From the NCBI RefSeq assembly GCF_947254915.1, contig NZ_CAMYEZ010000009.1:1-31882 (forward strand): DNA of 31,882 bases, given 5' to 3'. Origin of the DNA: an uncultured Porphyromonas sp. Lineage in GTDB: Bacteria; Bacteroidota; Bacteroidia; Bacteroidales; Porphyromonadaceae. The translations under genes and the position numbers were made by a program. Under the pieces are notes generated by a model that was not told the origin of the DNA, did not search any database, and saw only the letters and a list, made by a program, of their open reading frames with translations. Shown one piece after another: positions 16,060 through 23,746 of this stretch. Positions within the stretch are counted from its first letter, which is position 1, and the number at the start of each line of letters is the position of its first letter.

Positions 16060-16695
16060 ATGGGACAGACCAAAACAATTTCCCCAGCCGTAGAGGCTCG
16101 CATCCAAGCTGCCGTCCAAGCCCTCAGAGATGGGCGTGGCATCCTACTCGTAGATGATGAAAACCGTGAGAACGAGGGCGACATCATCTTCTCCACAGAG
16201 AGACTTACTCCACAAAACATCGCACTGATGATCCGTGAGTGCAGTGGCATCATCTGCCTTTGCCTCAAGCCGAAGAAGTGCCAGGAGCTCAACCTCCCTC
16301 AGATGGTACAGCACAATACTTGTGTGAACAACACTGCCTTCACAATCTCTATAGAGGCCAAGGAAGGGGTCACGACAGGTGTCTCGGCACATGACCGCTA
16401 CGTCACCATCACGACGGCTGCACGAGCCGAGGCCAAGCCAGAGGACTTAGTGCATCCAGGACACGTCTTCCCGCTACAAGCCAAAGAGGGTGGCGTGCTC
16501 GAGCGTCGAGGACATACGGAGGGTAGTATAGATATAGTCTCCATTGCGGGACTAGGCGATACGGCCATCCTCTGTGAGCTAACCAACGAGGATGGGACGA
16601 TGGCACGTATGCCAGAGATTCAGAAGTTTGGCGCAGCGCACGATATGCCAGTCCTCACGATTGAGGATATCGTTGCCTACCGCCAGCAAAGCTAA
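16060..16695 (+). CDS. ribB: 3,4-dihydroxy-2-butanone 4-phosphate synthase RibB (monofunctional)
   Basis: Converts ribulose 5-phosphate to 3,4-dihydroxy-2-butanone 4-phosphate and formate, the four-carbon precursor of riboflavin. The 211-residue protein is only the DHBP-synthase domain, with no GTP cyclohydrolase II domain as in RibBA. Motifs are DDENRENEGD (acidic metal-binding loop, residues 28-37), TTGVSAHDR, HPGHVFPL and RGHTEGSID. ELTNEDGTMAR matches E. coli RibB closely. The ATG at 16060 is preceded by AACAAGGAA. The upstream FMN riboswitch indicates feedback control. RibA and the remaining riboflavin genes are not in the window. Transcription ends at the hairpin at 16720-16757. Confidence 0.97.
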   Translation: MGQTKTISPAVEARIQAAVQALRDGRGILLVDDENRENEGDIIFSTERLTPQNIALMIRECSGIICLCLKPKKCQELNLPQMVQHNTCVNNTAFTISIEAKEGVTTGVSAHDRYVTITTAARAEAKPEDLVHPGHVFPLQAKEGGVLERRGHTEGSIDIVSIAGLGDTAILCELTNEDGTMARMPEIQKFGAAHDMPVLTIEDIVAYRQQS

Positions 16696-16719
16696 AACGA
16701 CAGTCAGCAAGACCAATAG

Positions 16720-16757
16720 AAAAGGAGACTATCGCCCACGAGTGGTAGTCTCCTTTT
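16720..16757. terminator. Terminator between convergent ribB and the RelA/SpoT gene
   Basis: AAAAGGAGACTA (16720-16731) pairs perfectly with TAGTCTCCTTTT (16746-16757), with extra CCAC/GTGG pairing in the loop. T6 ends the plus-strand copy, and the A-run gives a U-tract on the minus strand. It is placed to serve both convergent genes. Confidence 0.85.
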
Positions 16758-16780
16758 TTGTTCTGTAGTCACGCTCCGTA

Positions 16781-19039
16781 TCAGTAGATGCGGTAGGCGT
16801 TGCTAATGCCTGGAGCCTGCTTGAGCGCTGCGCAGAGTTGCTCTACCTGCTCAGCTGAGTGTACCTCTAGTCCCACTTTTCCTCCGAAGATACCGTCTTG
16901 CGTCTGGAGCTGTACGGAGGCGATATTGATCAGGAAGTCTTCCGTAATCACCTGCACGATCCCATTGAGGATACCCTTAGAGTCGATACCCTCGATCATG
17001 ATCGAGCCCGTGAAGAGCGTATCACCCTGATCGCCCCAGATGGTCGAGAGGAGCTTATTGCCCGTGCTACTCTTCAGTCGCATAGCCTCGGTGCAGGTAC
17101 GCTGATGCACCACTACTTGGTTGTCTATGACGAAGGCGACCACCTCGTCGCCAGGGAGCGGATGGCAGTCGTCAGCCATGACGTAGTTGCTCTTGATAGC
17201 ATCGCTCTGGAGAAGGTACGGCTTCTTGTAGTCTATCTCACTGATCTGAGAGATGGACTCGGTAGGCTTGGGCATAGACTCTTGTTTGCCTATGAGAGCC
17301 TCCTTGACCGACTTGAAGAAGCGATTGCTCTTGCTCGACTTGATCCGCTTGTAGAGCGACTCCACTAGATTGACCGTGCCAGAGCCGACAGCGTAGAAGA
17401 GATCCTCACGCTTGTGAAAGCCAAAGAGCGCTGCCACAAGATCCATATGTCCCGCATCGACAGAGAGATCGTGCTGCTCGAAGTAGTTGATCACGCTCTC
17501 TTCGCCTTTGCTGATGAGCTTGCGACGCTCCACACGAAGGAACTCATTGATCTTGCTCTTAGCCTTAGCCGTCTTGACATACTTAAGCCATAGCGCTGAG
17601 GGCTTTTGATTATTGCTGGAGATGATCTCCACCTGGTCACCACTCTGTAGCGTGTGGCTGAGAGGCACTAGCTTGTGATTGACCTTGGCACCGATGCAAG
17701 TCTGTCCGAGTGTCGAGTGAAGCGCATAGGCAAAGTCCAGCGGGGTACTCTCGTGAGGGAGCGTGATCGGATCCCCCTTGGGAGTAAAGACCATGATATC
17801 ATCTCCGTAGAGATTGAGCTTGATCGTGTCCAAAAAGTCCATGGCGCTCGAGTCCGGATTCTCCAGTAGCTCGCTGATCTGGTCGAGGAACTTCGTAATC
17901 TCCTGATCCTCCTCCACACCGTCCGACTTGTACTTCCAGTGAGCTGCTAGTCCCCGCTCGTCTATCTCATCCATCTTGCGGCTACGCACCTGTACCTCGA
18001 TCCACTTGCCCGTGGGGCCCATGACTGTAAAGTGTAGTGCGCGGTAGCCATTGCTCTTGGGCTGAGCGACCCAGTCACGCGTCCGCTCATTGTTGACACG
18101 ATAGAGGCTCGTGATGTCGGTATAGATACCCCAGCAAGTCTCCTTGACATTGAGCCCTGGGGTTTCCTCAAAGATAATGCGTACGGCGTAGAGATCGTAT
18201 ATCTCCTGAAAGGGGATCTGCTTCTTCTGCATCTTCTTCCAGATCGAGTAGCAAGACTTGACACGCGTCTTCATCTCGTAGTCCAGCCCACGAGCCTTGA
18301 GCAGGGGGTGCACAGGTGTGCTAAACTGCTTGAAGAGCTCCGCACGAGACTGCTCCGTGTCAATAATCTGGTTGCAGATATCCTCGTAAGCCTTCGGGTG
18401 CTCATGCTTGAAGACCAGTTCCTCGAGCTCTGTCTTAATAGCGAAAAGCCCTAGACGGTGAGCTAGCGGTGCGTAGATGTAGAGAGTCTCGCCCGTTATC
18501 TTGAGCTTCTTATGCTCAGGCATCGAGCTCAGGGTACGCATATTGTGCAGACGGTCGGCAATCTTGATAAGGATCACACGAATGTCTGCATTCATCGTCA
18601 GGATCAGCTTGCGAAAGTTCTCCGCTTGTAGGCTCTCAATGTTTCGCTCGGCCAGTATCTCGCTACTGATCTTGGTCAGGCCTACGACGATCTGAGCCAC
18701 CTTAGGACCGAAGAGCTGCTCTATATCCTCCTCCGTGTACTCCGTGTCCTCGATCACGTCGTGGAGTAGGGTAGAGACGATCGATGTAGAGCCTAGACCT
18801 ATCTCACGGCACACGATACGAGCCACTGCGAGCGGGTGCATGATGTAAGGCTCTCCGCTCTTGCGTCGGACCCCCTCGTGAGCCATCCGTGCGAAGGTAA
18901 AAGCGCGCTGTATCACCTCCACCTTCTTGCGGTGATTCGAGTGCTCATAGTCATAGATCAGCGCATCGTATTCTCGCTGTATCATCTCCTCATCGGAGAG
19001 TGTCGAGTTACTATAATCTACGGGGTAAATGTCTTCCAT
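16781..19039 (-). CDS. RelA/SpoT-family (p)ppGpp synthetase/hydrolase
   Basis: A full-length (752 aa) Rsh-type enzyme that makes and degrades the alarmone (p)ppGpp in the stringent response. The hydrolase HD domain is intact: RMAHEGVRRKSGEPYIMHPLA brings His54 and His68, LLHDVIEDTEY has His93-Asp94, and KIADRLHNMRTL follows. The synthetase domain (about 240-370) contains NGYRALHFTVMGPTG and an EVQVRS...AAHWKYK segment. Then come a TGS domain (about 405-465; FTPKGDPITLP), a helical/zinc-finger-like region, and a C-terminal ACT domain (about 675-752). With both catalytic halves apparently intact it is probably bifunctional. It lies 36 bp downstream of bioD and is likely transcribed from the same promoter. 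The relA or spoT name depends on how many homologues the genome has. Confidence 0.95.
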   Translation of the reverse strand: MEDIYPVDYSNSTLSDEEMIQREYDALIYDYEHSNHRKKVEVIQRAFTFARMAHEGVRRKSGEPYIMHPLAVARIVCREIGLGSTSIVSTLLHDVIEDTEYTEEDIEQLFGPKVAQIVVGLTKISSEILAERNIESLQAENFRKLILTMNADIRVILIKIADRLHNMRTLSSMPEHKKLKITGETLYIYAPLAHRLGLFAIKTELEELVFKHEHPKAYEDICNQIIDTEQSRAELFKQFSTPVHPLLKARGLDYEMKTRVKSCYSIWKKMQKKQIPFQEIYDLYAVRIIFEETPGLNVKETCWGIYTDITSLYRVNNERTRDWVAQPKSNGYRALHFTVMGPTGKWIEVQVRSRKMDEIDERGLAAHWKYKSDGVEEDQEITKFLDQISELLENPDSSAMDFLDTIKLNLYGDDIMVFTPKGDPITLPHESTPLDFAYALHSTLGQTCIGAKVNHKLVPLSHTLQSGDQVEIISSNNQKPSALWLKYVKTAKAKSKINEFLRVERRKLISKGEESVINYFEQHDLSVDAGHMDLVAALFGFHKREDLFYAVGSGTVNLVESLYKRIKSSKSNRFFKSVKEALIGKQESMPKPTESISQISEIDYKKPYLLQSDAIKSNYVMADDCHPLPGDEVVAFVIDNQVVVHQRTCTEAMRLKSSTGNKLLSTIWGDQGDTLFTGSIMIEGIDSKGILNGIVQVITEDFLINIASVQLQTQDGIFGGKVGLEVHSAEQVEQLCAALKQAPGISNAYRIY

Positions 19040-19075
19040 ATTTTAGGGGAACGAAAAAAGGGTTATACAGAAGCT

Positions 19076-19750
19076 CTATACTATAGGCATTTTCATAAAG
19101 AGACATGAGGGCAGATGCTCCTCGAGCCATCCCTGGAGATAGGCGATGGTCTCACGCTCTATCGTCGCGTCCTGCTCAGGGTATACATTATATATAAGGT
19201 AGCGCACCTCAATGCCTCGGTGCATGCAAGCGTCGATACTGAGTAGCGTGTGATTGATGCTACCTAGCTTGCCATTGGTGACGAGAGCTATCTTAGGGTT
19301 CGTCTGCTGAGCTATGTAGTCTATCGTGAGGAGCTGCTCGGTGAGTGGCACCATCAGTCCTCCAGCGCACTCTACAAGCAAAGGCTTGGCACCCAGCTCT
19401 TGCAGATGGCGGGTAGCCTTGTTGAGTCGCTCGGGGTCTATCTCTCCACCATCCATACGTGCTGCCAGGTGAGGCGAGCAGGGGTAACTGTAGAGGTAGG
19501 GGCAAGTGAGCCCCTGGCGATCCCACTCCGAGAGAGGCTCTCCGAGTAGACGACGATGCGTCTCTATATCTTCACTGATCTCATGGCATCCCGTCTGGAC
19601 CAGCTTCATCGAGGTGCAGGCTGTATGACCCGCCTCTCTGAGCGTACGTATGAGGAAGGCAGTCCCATAGGTCTTCCCTATATCGGTGTCAATACCACAG
19701 ACATAGATCCGATCAGGAGGAGAGACCAATTGCATTGCATCACTATTCAT
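19076..19750 (-). CDS. bioD: Dethiobiotin synthetase
   Basis: An ATP-dependent enzyme that closes the ureido ring of dethiobiotin from diaminopelargonic acid and CO2, the penultimate step of biotin synthesis. The P-loop appears as CGIDTDIGKTYG, close to the usual GTDTxVGKT. VECAGGLMVPLTEQ is the second family motif (normally VEGAGG; here Cys replaces Gly), and LVTNGKLGSINHTLLS corresponds to the nucleotide-specifying region. The frame is open to an ATG at 19789, but a TACCTTTG promoter box ends only 4 bp upstream of it. I therefore prefer the ATG at 19750 (224 aa); one at 19735 is also possible. No other bio genes are adjacent. The rsh gene follows 36 bp later. Confidence 0.88.
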   Translation of the reverse strand: MNSDAMQLVSPPDRIYVCGIDTDIGKTYGTAFLIRTLREAGHTACTSMKLVQTGCHEISEDIETHRRLLGEPLSEWDRQGLTCPYLYSYPCSPHLAARMDGGEIDPERLNKATRHLQELGAKPLLVECAGGLMVPLTEQLLTIDYIAQQTNPKIALVTNGKLGSINHTLLSIDACMHRGIEVRYLIYNVYPEQDATIERETIAYLQGWLEEHLPSCLFMKMPIV

Positions 19751-19792
19751 AGCGTTATCTACTAAGTGGAGGAGGGCAATCTCCTCCATCTA

Positions 19793-19800
19793 CAAAGGTA
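19793..19800 (-). promoter_or_regulatory. Probable bioD promoter, -7 box TACCTTTG
   Basis: On the minus strand TACCTTTG matches TAnnTTTG. No good -33 match is visible. The predicted transcription start near 19786 lies within the longest bioD frame and argues for a downstream start codon. Confidence 0.5.
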
Positions 19801-19831
19801 CAGAATAGCTATCAATTGGCGAACGGTCGGC

Positions 19832-20020
19832 CGTTCCTCCCGAGGAATTTGCCTATAGCTCGCTGGAAAACAAAAATTCTCCACGGAGCTGGGAAATAAA
19901 ACTTCGGAAGAATGAAATAAAACTTCGGAAGAAAGAAATCAAAGTTCCGAAGAATTTTTCGTTTCCTCGCTGAGGAATGAGAGATATCCACGGAGTAATT
20001 CTCGATTTCCTCCGTGGTGG
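19832..20020 (-). repeat. Dispersed intergenic repeat element, copy C (three 21-bp units)
   Basis: Read on the minus strand it has the same order as copies A and B: GAGGAAATCGAGAAT, ACTCCGTGG, and three 21-bp units with cores TTCGGAACTTTGATTTC and TTCCGAAGTTTTATTTC. Then come the stem CTCCGTGGA / TCCAGCGAG with a 12-nt loop, CTATAGG, and ATTCCTCGGGAG. It lies between the divergent bioD and ymgE-like promoters. It carries an extra perfect hairpin CCACGGAG (19988-19995) / CTCCGTGG (20010-20017). Confidence 0.8.
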
Positions 20021-20073
20021 CATAAATGAGCCCGCTGAGTACGATGCGTTTGCTAGAATATGGAATAGACAAA

Positions 20074-20105
20074 ATTGTCTATGTCAAAAGATTAGATTAA
20101 CTTTG
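20074..20105 (+). promoter_or_regulatory. Promoter of the ymgE-like/rubredoxin operon (ATTG - 20 nt - TAACTTTG)
   Basis: TAACTTTG (20098-20105) fits TAnnTTTG, and ATTG (20074-20077) lies 20 nt upstream. The -33 region overlaps a 6-bp inverted repeat, AGACAA-AA-TTGTCT. The leader of about 80 nt can form a hairpin, GGGGGCTT (20116-20123) with AAGTCCCC (20135-20142). Confidence 0.65.
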
Positions 20106-20192
20106 TCATCGCAGAGGGGGCTTGTACCACTAAGAAGTCCCCGACGCATGGCTGTTAAGCCAACATTTACGAACTATTAAACACTGAATACT

Positions 20193-20444
20193 ATGGGACT
20201 ACTTTGGAGTTTGCTAATAGGTCTTGCGGCAGGAGCTATCGCAGGCTGGATCATGCGAGGTCGCTCACTGGGTTGCCTATGGAATATAATCATCGGTATG
20301 CTCGGAGGTCTTGTCGGAGGCTGGGTCTACAGCTTCTTCGGAGCCATGGCAGGTGACTCGTGGTGGGCGCAGCTAGTCTGTGCCGTCGTGGGTGCCTGTG
20401 TGATACTTCTAGTAGTAGGACTCTTCAATAAAAGGAAAAGGTAG
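20193..20444 (+). CDS. YeaQ/YmgE (GlsB) family small membrane protein
   Basis: An 83-residue, very hydrophobic protein with three predicted membrane helices (about 2-20, 27-50 and 58-76) and a basic C-terminal tail (NKRKR). The glycine-rich pattern LIGLAAGAIAGWIM and IIIGMLGGLVGGWVY is the signature of the transglycosylase-associated/GlsB-YmgE family, usually linked to envelope or general stress. The biochemical function of the family is not known; the 'transglycosylase-associated' name does not mean enzymatic activity. It has its own promoter and is followed after 39 bp by rubredoxin, probably in one transcript. Confidence 0.88.
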   Translation: MGLLWSLLIGLAAGAIAGWIMRGRSLGCLWNIIIGMLGGLVGGWVYSFFGAMAGDSWWAQLVCAVVGACVILLVVGLFNKRKR

Positions 20445-20483
20445 CCCCCGTTCTAACTAACACTCTATTACAAAGAAAGAATT

Positions 20484-20648
20484 ATGAAAAAGTACGTTTG
20501 CGATGTATGTGGCCATGTATATGACCCTGCAGAGGGCGATCCTGATAGCGGTATAGCTCCAGGCACACCCTTTGAGGATCTACCCGATGACTGGGAGTGC
20601 CCACTCTGTGGTGTCTCCAAGGATCAGTTCTCTCCAATGGAGGACTAA
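20484..20648 (+). CDS. Rubredoxin
   Basis: A 54-residue iron protein that carries single electrons, typically in oxygen or peroxide detoxification in anaerobes. The iron is held by two CxxCG knuckles, YVCDVCGHVYDP (Cys6, Cys9) near the N-terminus and ECPLCGVSKDQF near the C-terminus. The invariant DPDSGIAPGTPFEDLPDDWECP between them is the rubredoxin core. The start MKKYVC is standard. It follows the YmgE-like gene by 39 bp, which suggests a two-gene stress operon, and is followed by a hairpin at 20690-20731. Redox partners are not in the window. Confidence 0.97.
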   Translation: MKKYVCDVCGHVYDPAEGDPDSGIAPGTPFEDLPDDWECPLCGVSKDQFSPMED

Positions 20649-20689
20649 GCCTGTGCCACACCATCACTAGATGACACAACAACTAACAA

Positions 20690-20731
20690 AGGGGTGCCCT
20701 ATGACCAGTTACTTGGTTGTAGGGCACCTCT
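20690..20731 (+). terminator. Hairpin terminator after rubredoxin
   Basis: Arms of 18 nt (20690-20707 and 20714-20731) pair with three wobble-type differences around a 6-nt loop, followed by TCTGTTG. The stem contains GGGTGCCCTA and TAGGGCACC. The T-run is weak, but the stem is very stable. It also lies about 60 bp beyond the mutY stop on the other strand, so it may serve both genes. Confidence 0.75.
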
Positions 20732-20789
20732 TCTGTTGAGGAGCTAATGACTCCTGCGGCAGGCCAATAGGGAGATGTAGAGGGAGGAA

Positions 20790-21881
20790 CTATTCAGCAG
20801 TCTTAATATGGGAGGTGAGTTGCTGAAGTGCTTTCTTGAGCGTGATGGGGAGTGCTAGCCACTCGCTCTCATCGTGTAGCGGTACCCACGTACCACCGTC
20901 GGGCAACGGTGGGGTGCTACTGTCAGGGAGTATGGTGTAGTAGCAGTCGATGTAGAGCTGTCGGTGTGTGAGCCGATGCTTATATCGTCTGAAAGGGCGT
21001 AGCTGGCAATGCGCTAGTGCTGCAGGTGGCTCAGGAAGAGGCTGTAGGAGTAGCTCCTCTTGCGGAGCTACGGGCTGGTCGTATAGTAGTGTGGGCTGGT
21101 AGAGCTTGCCCCATATGTCGCCTGTGGGGCGCTGGTAGAGTATCGTCTGCCACTGGTCTAGTCCTCTCTTGAGTACAAAGAGATAGCCTAAGTGTCGGGG
21201 CTGGACGGAGAGCTTGAGCGCTTTGCGTGGTAAGCTGGCTCGCTCAGGGCTATCGGCAGAGGGGCATTCGCTGCGGACGGGACAGCGGGTGCAGTCGCAT
21301 AGCTGAGGGGTGCAGATGAGTGCGCCTAGCTCGATCATCGCTTGGTTGTGTAGTCCTGGATGTGGCGCTTTTTCGACCAATTGTCTGGCTAGGGCGGTGT
21401 AGTACTTCTTTCCCTGGGTGGTGTCTATCGGTTCCTCAGAGGCATAGAGCCGACTCAGTACGCGGAGCACATTGCCATCGACGGCGGGGTATGGTTGATC
21501 ATAAGCAAAGGAGAGGACGGCTCCAGCGGTGTAGTCGCCAATGCCAGGGAGGGCGCGGACTGACTGGTAGTCTGCGGGGAAGGTGCCGCCCAACTCATGG
21601 ACGATGAGCTGAGCTGCACGATGTAAGTTGCGAGCACGGCTGTAGTATCCCAGCCCCTCCCAGAGCTTGAGCACCTCATCAAGCGGTGCTATAGCAAGGT
21701 CTGAAACGGTGGGGTAGTGCTCGACAAATCGTAAGTAGTAGCTCGTCCCCTGATCTATCCGTGTCTGCTGTAGGATCACCTCACTGAGCCATATACGATA
21801 GGGGTCGTGTATGTCTCGCCAGGGGAGCTTACGATGATTCTCTTGGTACCAGCTGTGTAGCTTGGTGAGCAGTGTACTCAA
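20790..21881 (-). CDS. mutY: A/G-specific adenine glycosylase MutY
   Basis: A base-excision repair enzyme that removes adenine mispaired with 8-oxoguanine. The helix-hairpin-helix motif LPGIGDYTAGAV is present, with the catalytic Glu in SEVILQQTRID and Asp in AVDGNVLRV. The 4Fe-4S loop has exact C-x6-C-x2-C-x5-C spacing (CTPQLCDCTRCPVRSEC). The C-terminal part (about 220-363) is the NUDIX-like 8-oxoG recognition domain. The open frame extends to an ATG at 22004, but that overlaps pfkA by 110 bp and adds 41 residues of low-complexity sequence. TTG at 21881 gives MSTLLTKLHSWYQENHRKLPW, which lines up with E. coli MutY and leaves a 13-bp gap after pfkA, so I chose it. Confidence 0.92.
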   Translation of the reverse strand: MSTLLTKLHSWYQENHRKLPWRDIHDPYRIWLSEVILQQTRIDQGTSYYLRFVEHYPTVSDLAIAPLDEVLKLWEGLGYYSRARNLHRAAQLIVHELGGTFPADYQSVRALPGIGDYTAGAVLSFAYDQPYPAVDGNVLRVLSRLYASEEPIDTTQGKKYYTALARQLVEKAPHPGLHNQAMIELGALICTPQLCDCTRCPVRSECPSADSPERASLPRKALKLSVQPRHLGYLFVLKRGLDQWQTILYQRPTGDIWGKLYQPTLLYDQPVAPQEELLLQPLPEPPAALAHCQLRPFRRYKHRLTHRQLYIDCYYTILPDSSTPPLPDGGTWVPLHDESEWLALPITLKKALQQLTSHIKTAE

Positions 21882-21894
21882 GTGTGGAGCTTCT

Positions 21895-22884
21895 TTAGAT
21901 AGAGAGCATGTGTAGCAGGTCGATGAGCTCGGGGTCGATGCGCTTTTGCTTTTTTGTAGCCTTGACAAAAGGTACGTAGACGATCTCATCGTTGTCATAC
22001 CCAATCATCACATTGCGCTGCTCATCAAGGAGAGCCTGCACGGCGGCTGCACCCATTCGGCTACCCATAATACGGTCGGTAGCGCACGGTATACCACCTC
22101 TCTGTAGATGCCCTAGGATGGTGACACGGATGTCAAACTTAGGGTAGCGACGCTTGAAGTCATCTGCGATGAAGAGTGTCTGTCCCTCGCGCTCCCCACT
22201 CTCGGTGACGAGGATGATGCTACTGCTCTTGGTCTTGCGGAAGCCACTCTCGATCATCTTCTTGAGCGACTCGGTACTGGTGGGGTCTTCGGGGATGAGA
22301 GCGCCCTCAGAGCCAGTAGCGATAGCGCCATTGAGTGCGAGGAAGCCAGACTCACGTCCCATCACCTCGACGAAGAAGATGCGCTCATGGCTTGAGGCGG
22401 TGTCTCGCAGTTTGTCGACAGCATCCATAATGGTATTGAGAGCTGTCGTATAACCTATCGTAAGGTCGGTGCCAGCGAGGTCGTTATCGATGGTCGCTGG
22501 GATGCCTACGGTTGGGAGGTTGTGCTCATTGGCGAGGAGTCGCGCACCAGTGAGTGAGCCGTCACCACCGATGACAACGAGTCCATCTATCTCATTTTCC
22601 TGAATGACTTCGTAGGCGCGAGCACGTCCCTCGGGAGTCTCGAACTCATGGCTTCGGGCTGTCTTGAGGATCGTACCTCCACGCTGTATGATGTTGCTTA
22701 CGTTCTCGACGGTAAGCTCTATGACATTGTTTTCGATAAGTCCTGTATAGCCTTTGATGATGCCACATACAGAGATACCGTGGTATAGAGAGGCTCTGGC
22801 GACGGCACGTATAGCGGCATTCATGCCTGGGGCATCACCGCCCGATGTGAGTACGCCAATTCGTTTGATGCGATTCATGCTCAA
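21895..22884 (-). CDS. pfkA: ATP-dependent 6-phosphofructokinase
   Basis: Phosphorylates fructose 6-phosphate to fructose 1,6-bisphosphate, the committing step of glycolysis. The 329-residue length fits bacterial PfkA. The nucleotide site has SGGDAPGMN (14-22) and GGDGS (106-110); a glycine after GGDGS-type turns, rather than an extra aspartate, favours ATP over pyrophosphate. The catalytic loop is PATIDND (129-135), followed by GYTTALNTI, and MGRESGFLAL contacts fructose 6-phosphate. HLQRGGIPCATDR is the C-terminal substrate motif. A promoter box is predicted just upstream at 22912-22919. mutY follows 13 bp after the stop. Confidence 0.96.
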   Translation of the reverse strand: MSMNRIKRIGVLTSGGDAPGMNAAIRAVARASLYHGISVCGIIKGYTGLIENNVIELTVENVSNIIQRGGTILKTARSHEFETPEGRARAYEVIQENEIDGLVVIGGDGSLTGARLLANEHNLPTVGIPATIDNDLAGTDLTIGYTTALNTIMDAVDKLRDTASSHERIFFVEVMGRESGFLALNGAIATGSEGALIPEDPTSTESLKKMIESGFRKTKSSSIILVTESGEREGQTLFIADDFKRRYPKFDIRVTILGHLQRGGIPCATDRIMGSRMGAAAVQALLDEQRNVMIGYDNDEIVYVPFVKATKKQKRIDPELIDLLHMLSI

Positions 22885-22911
22885 GTGTTAGTTAGATAGT
22901 TATCTATGCTA

Positions 22912-22919
22912 CAAAGGTA
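22912..22919 (-). promoter_or_regulatory. Probable pfkA promoter, -7 box TACCTTTG
   Basis: TACCTTTG on the minus strand matches TAnnTTTG and lies in the 58-bp gap between radC and pfkA. The predicted leader is about 20 nt. No clear -33 element is seen. Confidence 0.5.
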
Positions 22920-22942
22920 GTACTTTTACCTCAAGTGTGGAG

Positions 22943-23746
22943 CTAGAGCGATGCGAGCAAACCATTGTCCGCAAAGCTCAAGTAGTGGGAGCGCTCGCCG
23001 TCAGAGGTTACCGAGGCGTGGTAACGGCCGAGGATGAGGTGGTCGTTGAGACGTATGTTGCAGACGGAGGCTACCTGTTTGACCCGCTTGGTGAGGTCCA
23101 TATCCTCGGCGCTGGGCTGTAGGTGGCCGGTGGGGTGATTGTGCGCTAGTATGATAGCCGAGGCGTAGTGCGTGATGGCGGGAGCCAAGATAAGTCGCAG
23201 ATCGGCTACAGCGTGGCTGACTCCTCCTGAGGAGACCAATTCGTCCTTGATGACTCGCCCTGAGGCATCTAGGTAGAGGCACCTTAGCTCCTCATGGTCT
23301 AAGCTCTCTAGATGACGTCTTAAGACGCGATAAGCGTCTAGGCTACAGGTGATCGGTGTGCGCCGAGGCGGTGGCGTGTCTCGTAGTCTGCGTCCCAGCT
23401 CGATGGCTGCGAGTATGGTACAGGCGCGTGCATCACCTAGTCCAGCAAATCGCTTTTTCTTCTCTCCTGGTTCGCAACCTGTGAGGTAGGCATGGTCTAT
23501 CTCTAGGAGCTGACCTAAGTCGTTATCTAGACCAGTCATGATCTGCTTCGCTAGGTCTAGAGCTGAGTCCTTTTCTGTGCCAGAGTTGATGAAGATAGCC
23601 AGCAACTCAGCATCTGAGAGGTGCCGAGCTCCAAGTCTGAGGAGCTTTTCGCGAGGACGGTCCTCCTCGCTCCACTGCTTGATGGTGTTCTTAGTAGAGG
23701 TTTTGGCTAATGGCTTGGCTGGCTGAAGGGGTGAGTCTGCTTTCAT
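22943..23746 (-). CDS. radC: RadC/UPF0758 JAB-domain protein
   Basis: A 267-residue member of the RadC family. The N-terminal part (about 24-120) has the usual RPREKLLRLGARHLSDAELLAI start and helix-hairpin-helix-like segment. The C-terminal part is a JAB/MPN+ metalloprotease fold with Glu169 (DELVSSGG), the HxH pair His202/His204 in LAHNHPTG, and Asp215 in PSAEDMD, so the metal site looks intact. Despite the historical 'DNA repair RadC' name, no repair role is firmly established for the family. The first 20 residues are a Lys/Thr-rich extension. Its ATG overlaps the miaA stop by 4 bp, implying coupled translation. Confidence 0.93.
   Translation of the reverse strand: MKADSPLQPAKPLAKTSTKNTIKQWSEEDRPREKLLRLGARHLSDAELLAIFINSGTEKDSALDLAKQIMTGLDNDLGQLLEIDHAYLTGCEPGEKKKRFAGLGDARACTILAAIELGRRLRDTPPPRRTPITCSLDAYRVLRRHLESLDHEELRCLYLDASGRVIKDELVSSGGVSHAVADLRLILAPAITHYASAIILAHNHPTGHLQPSAEDMDLTKRVKQVASVCNIRLNDHLILGRYHASVTSDGERSHYLSFADNGLLASL

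Noticed and set aside
19821..19836. Hairpin GAACGG-TCGG-CCGTTC upstream of bioD as a regulator site
   Set aside because: Only 6 bp, at the edge of repeat copy C and with no partner site; not distinguishable from chance.
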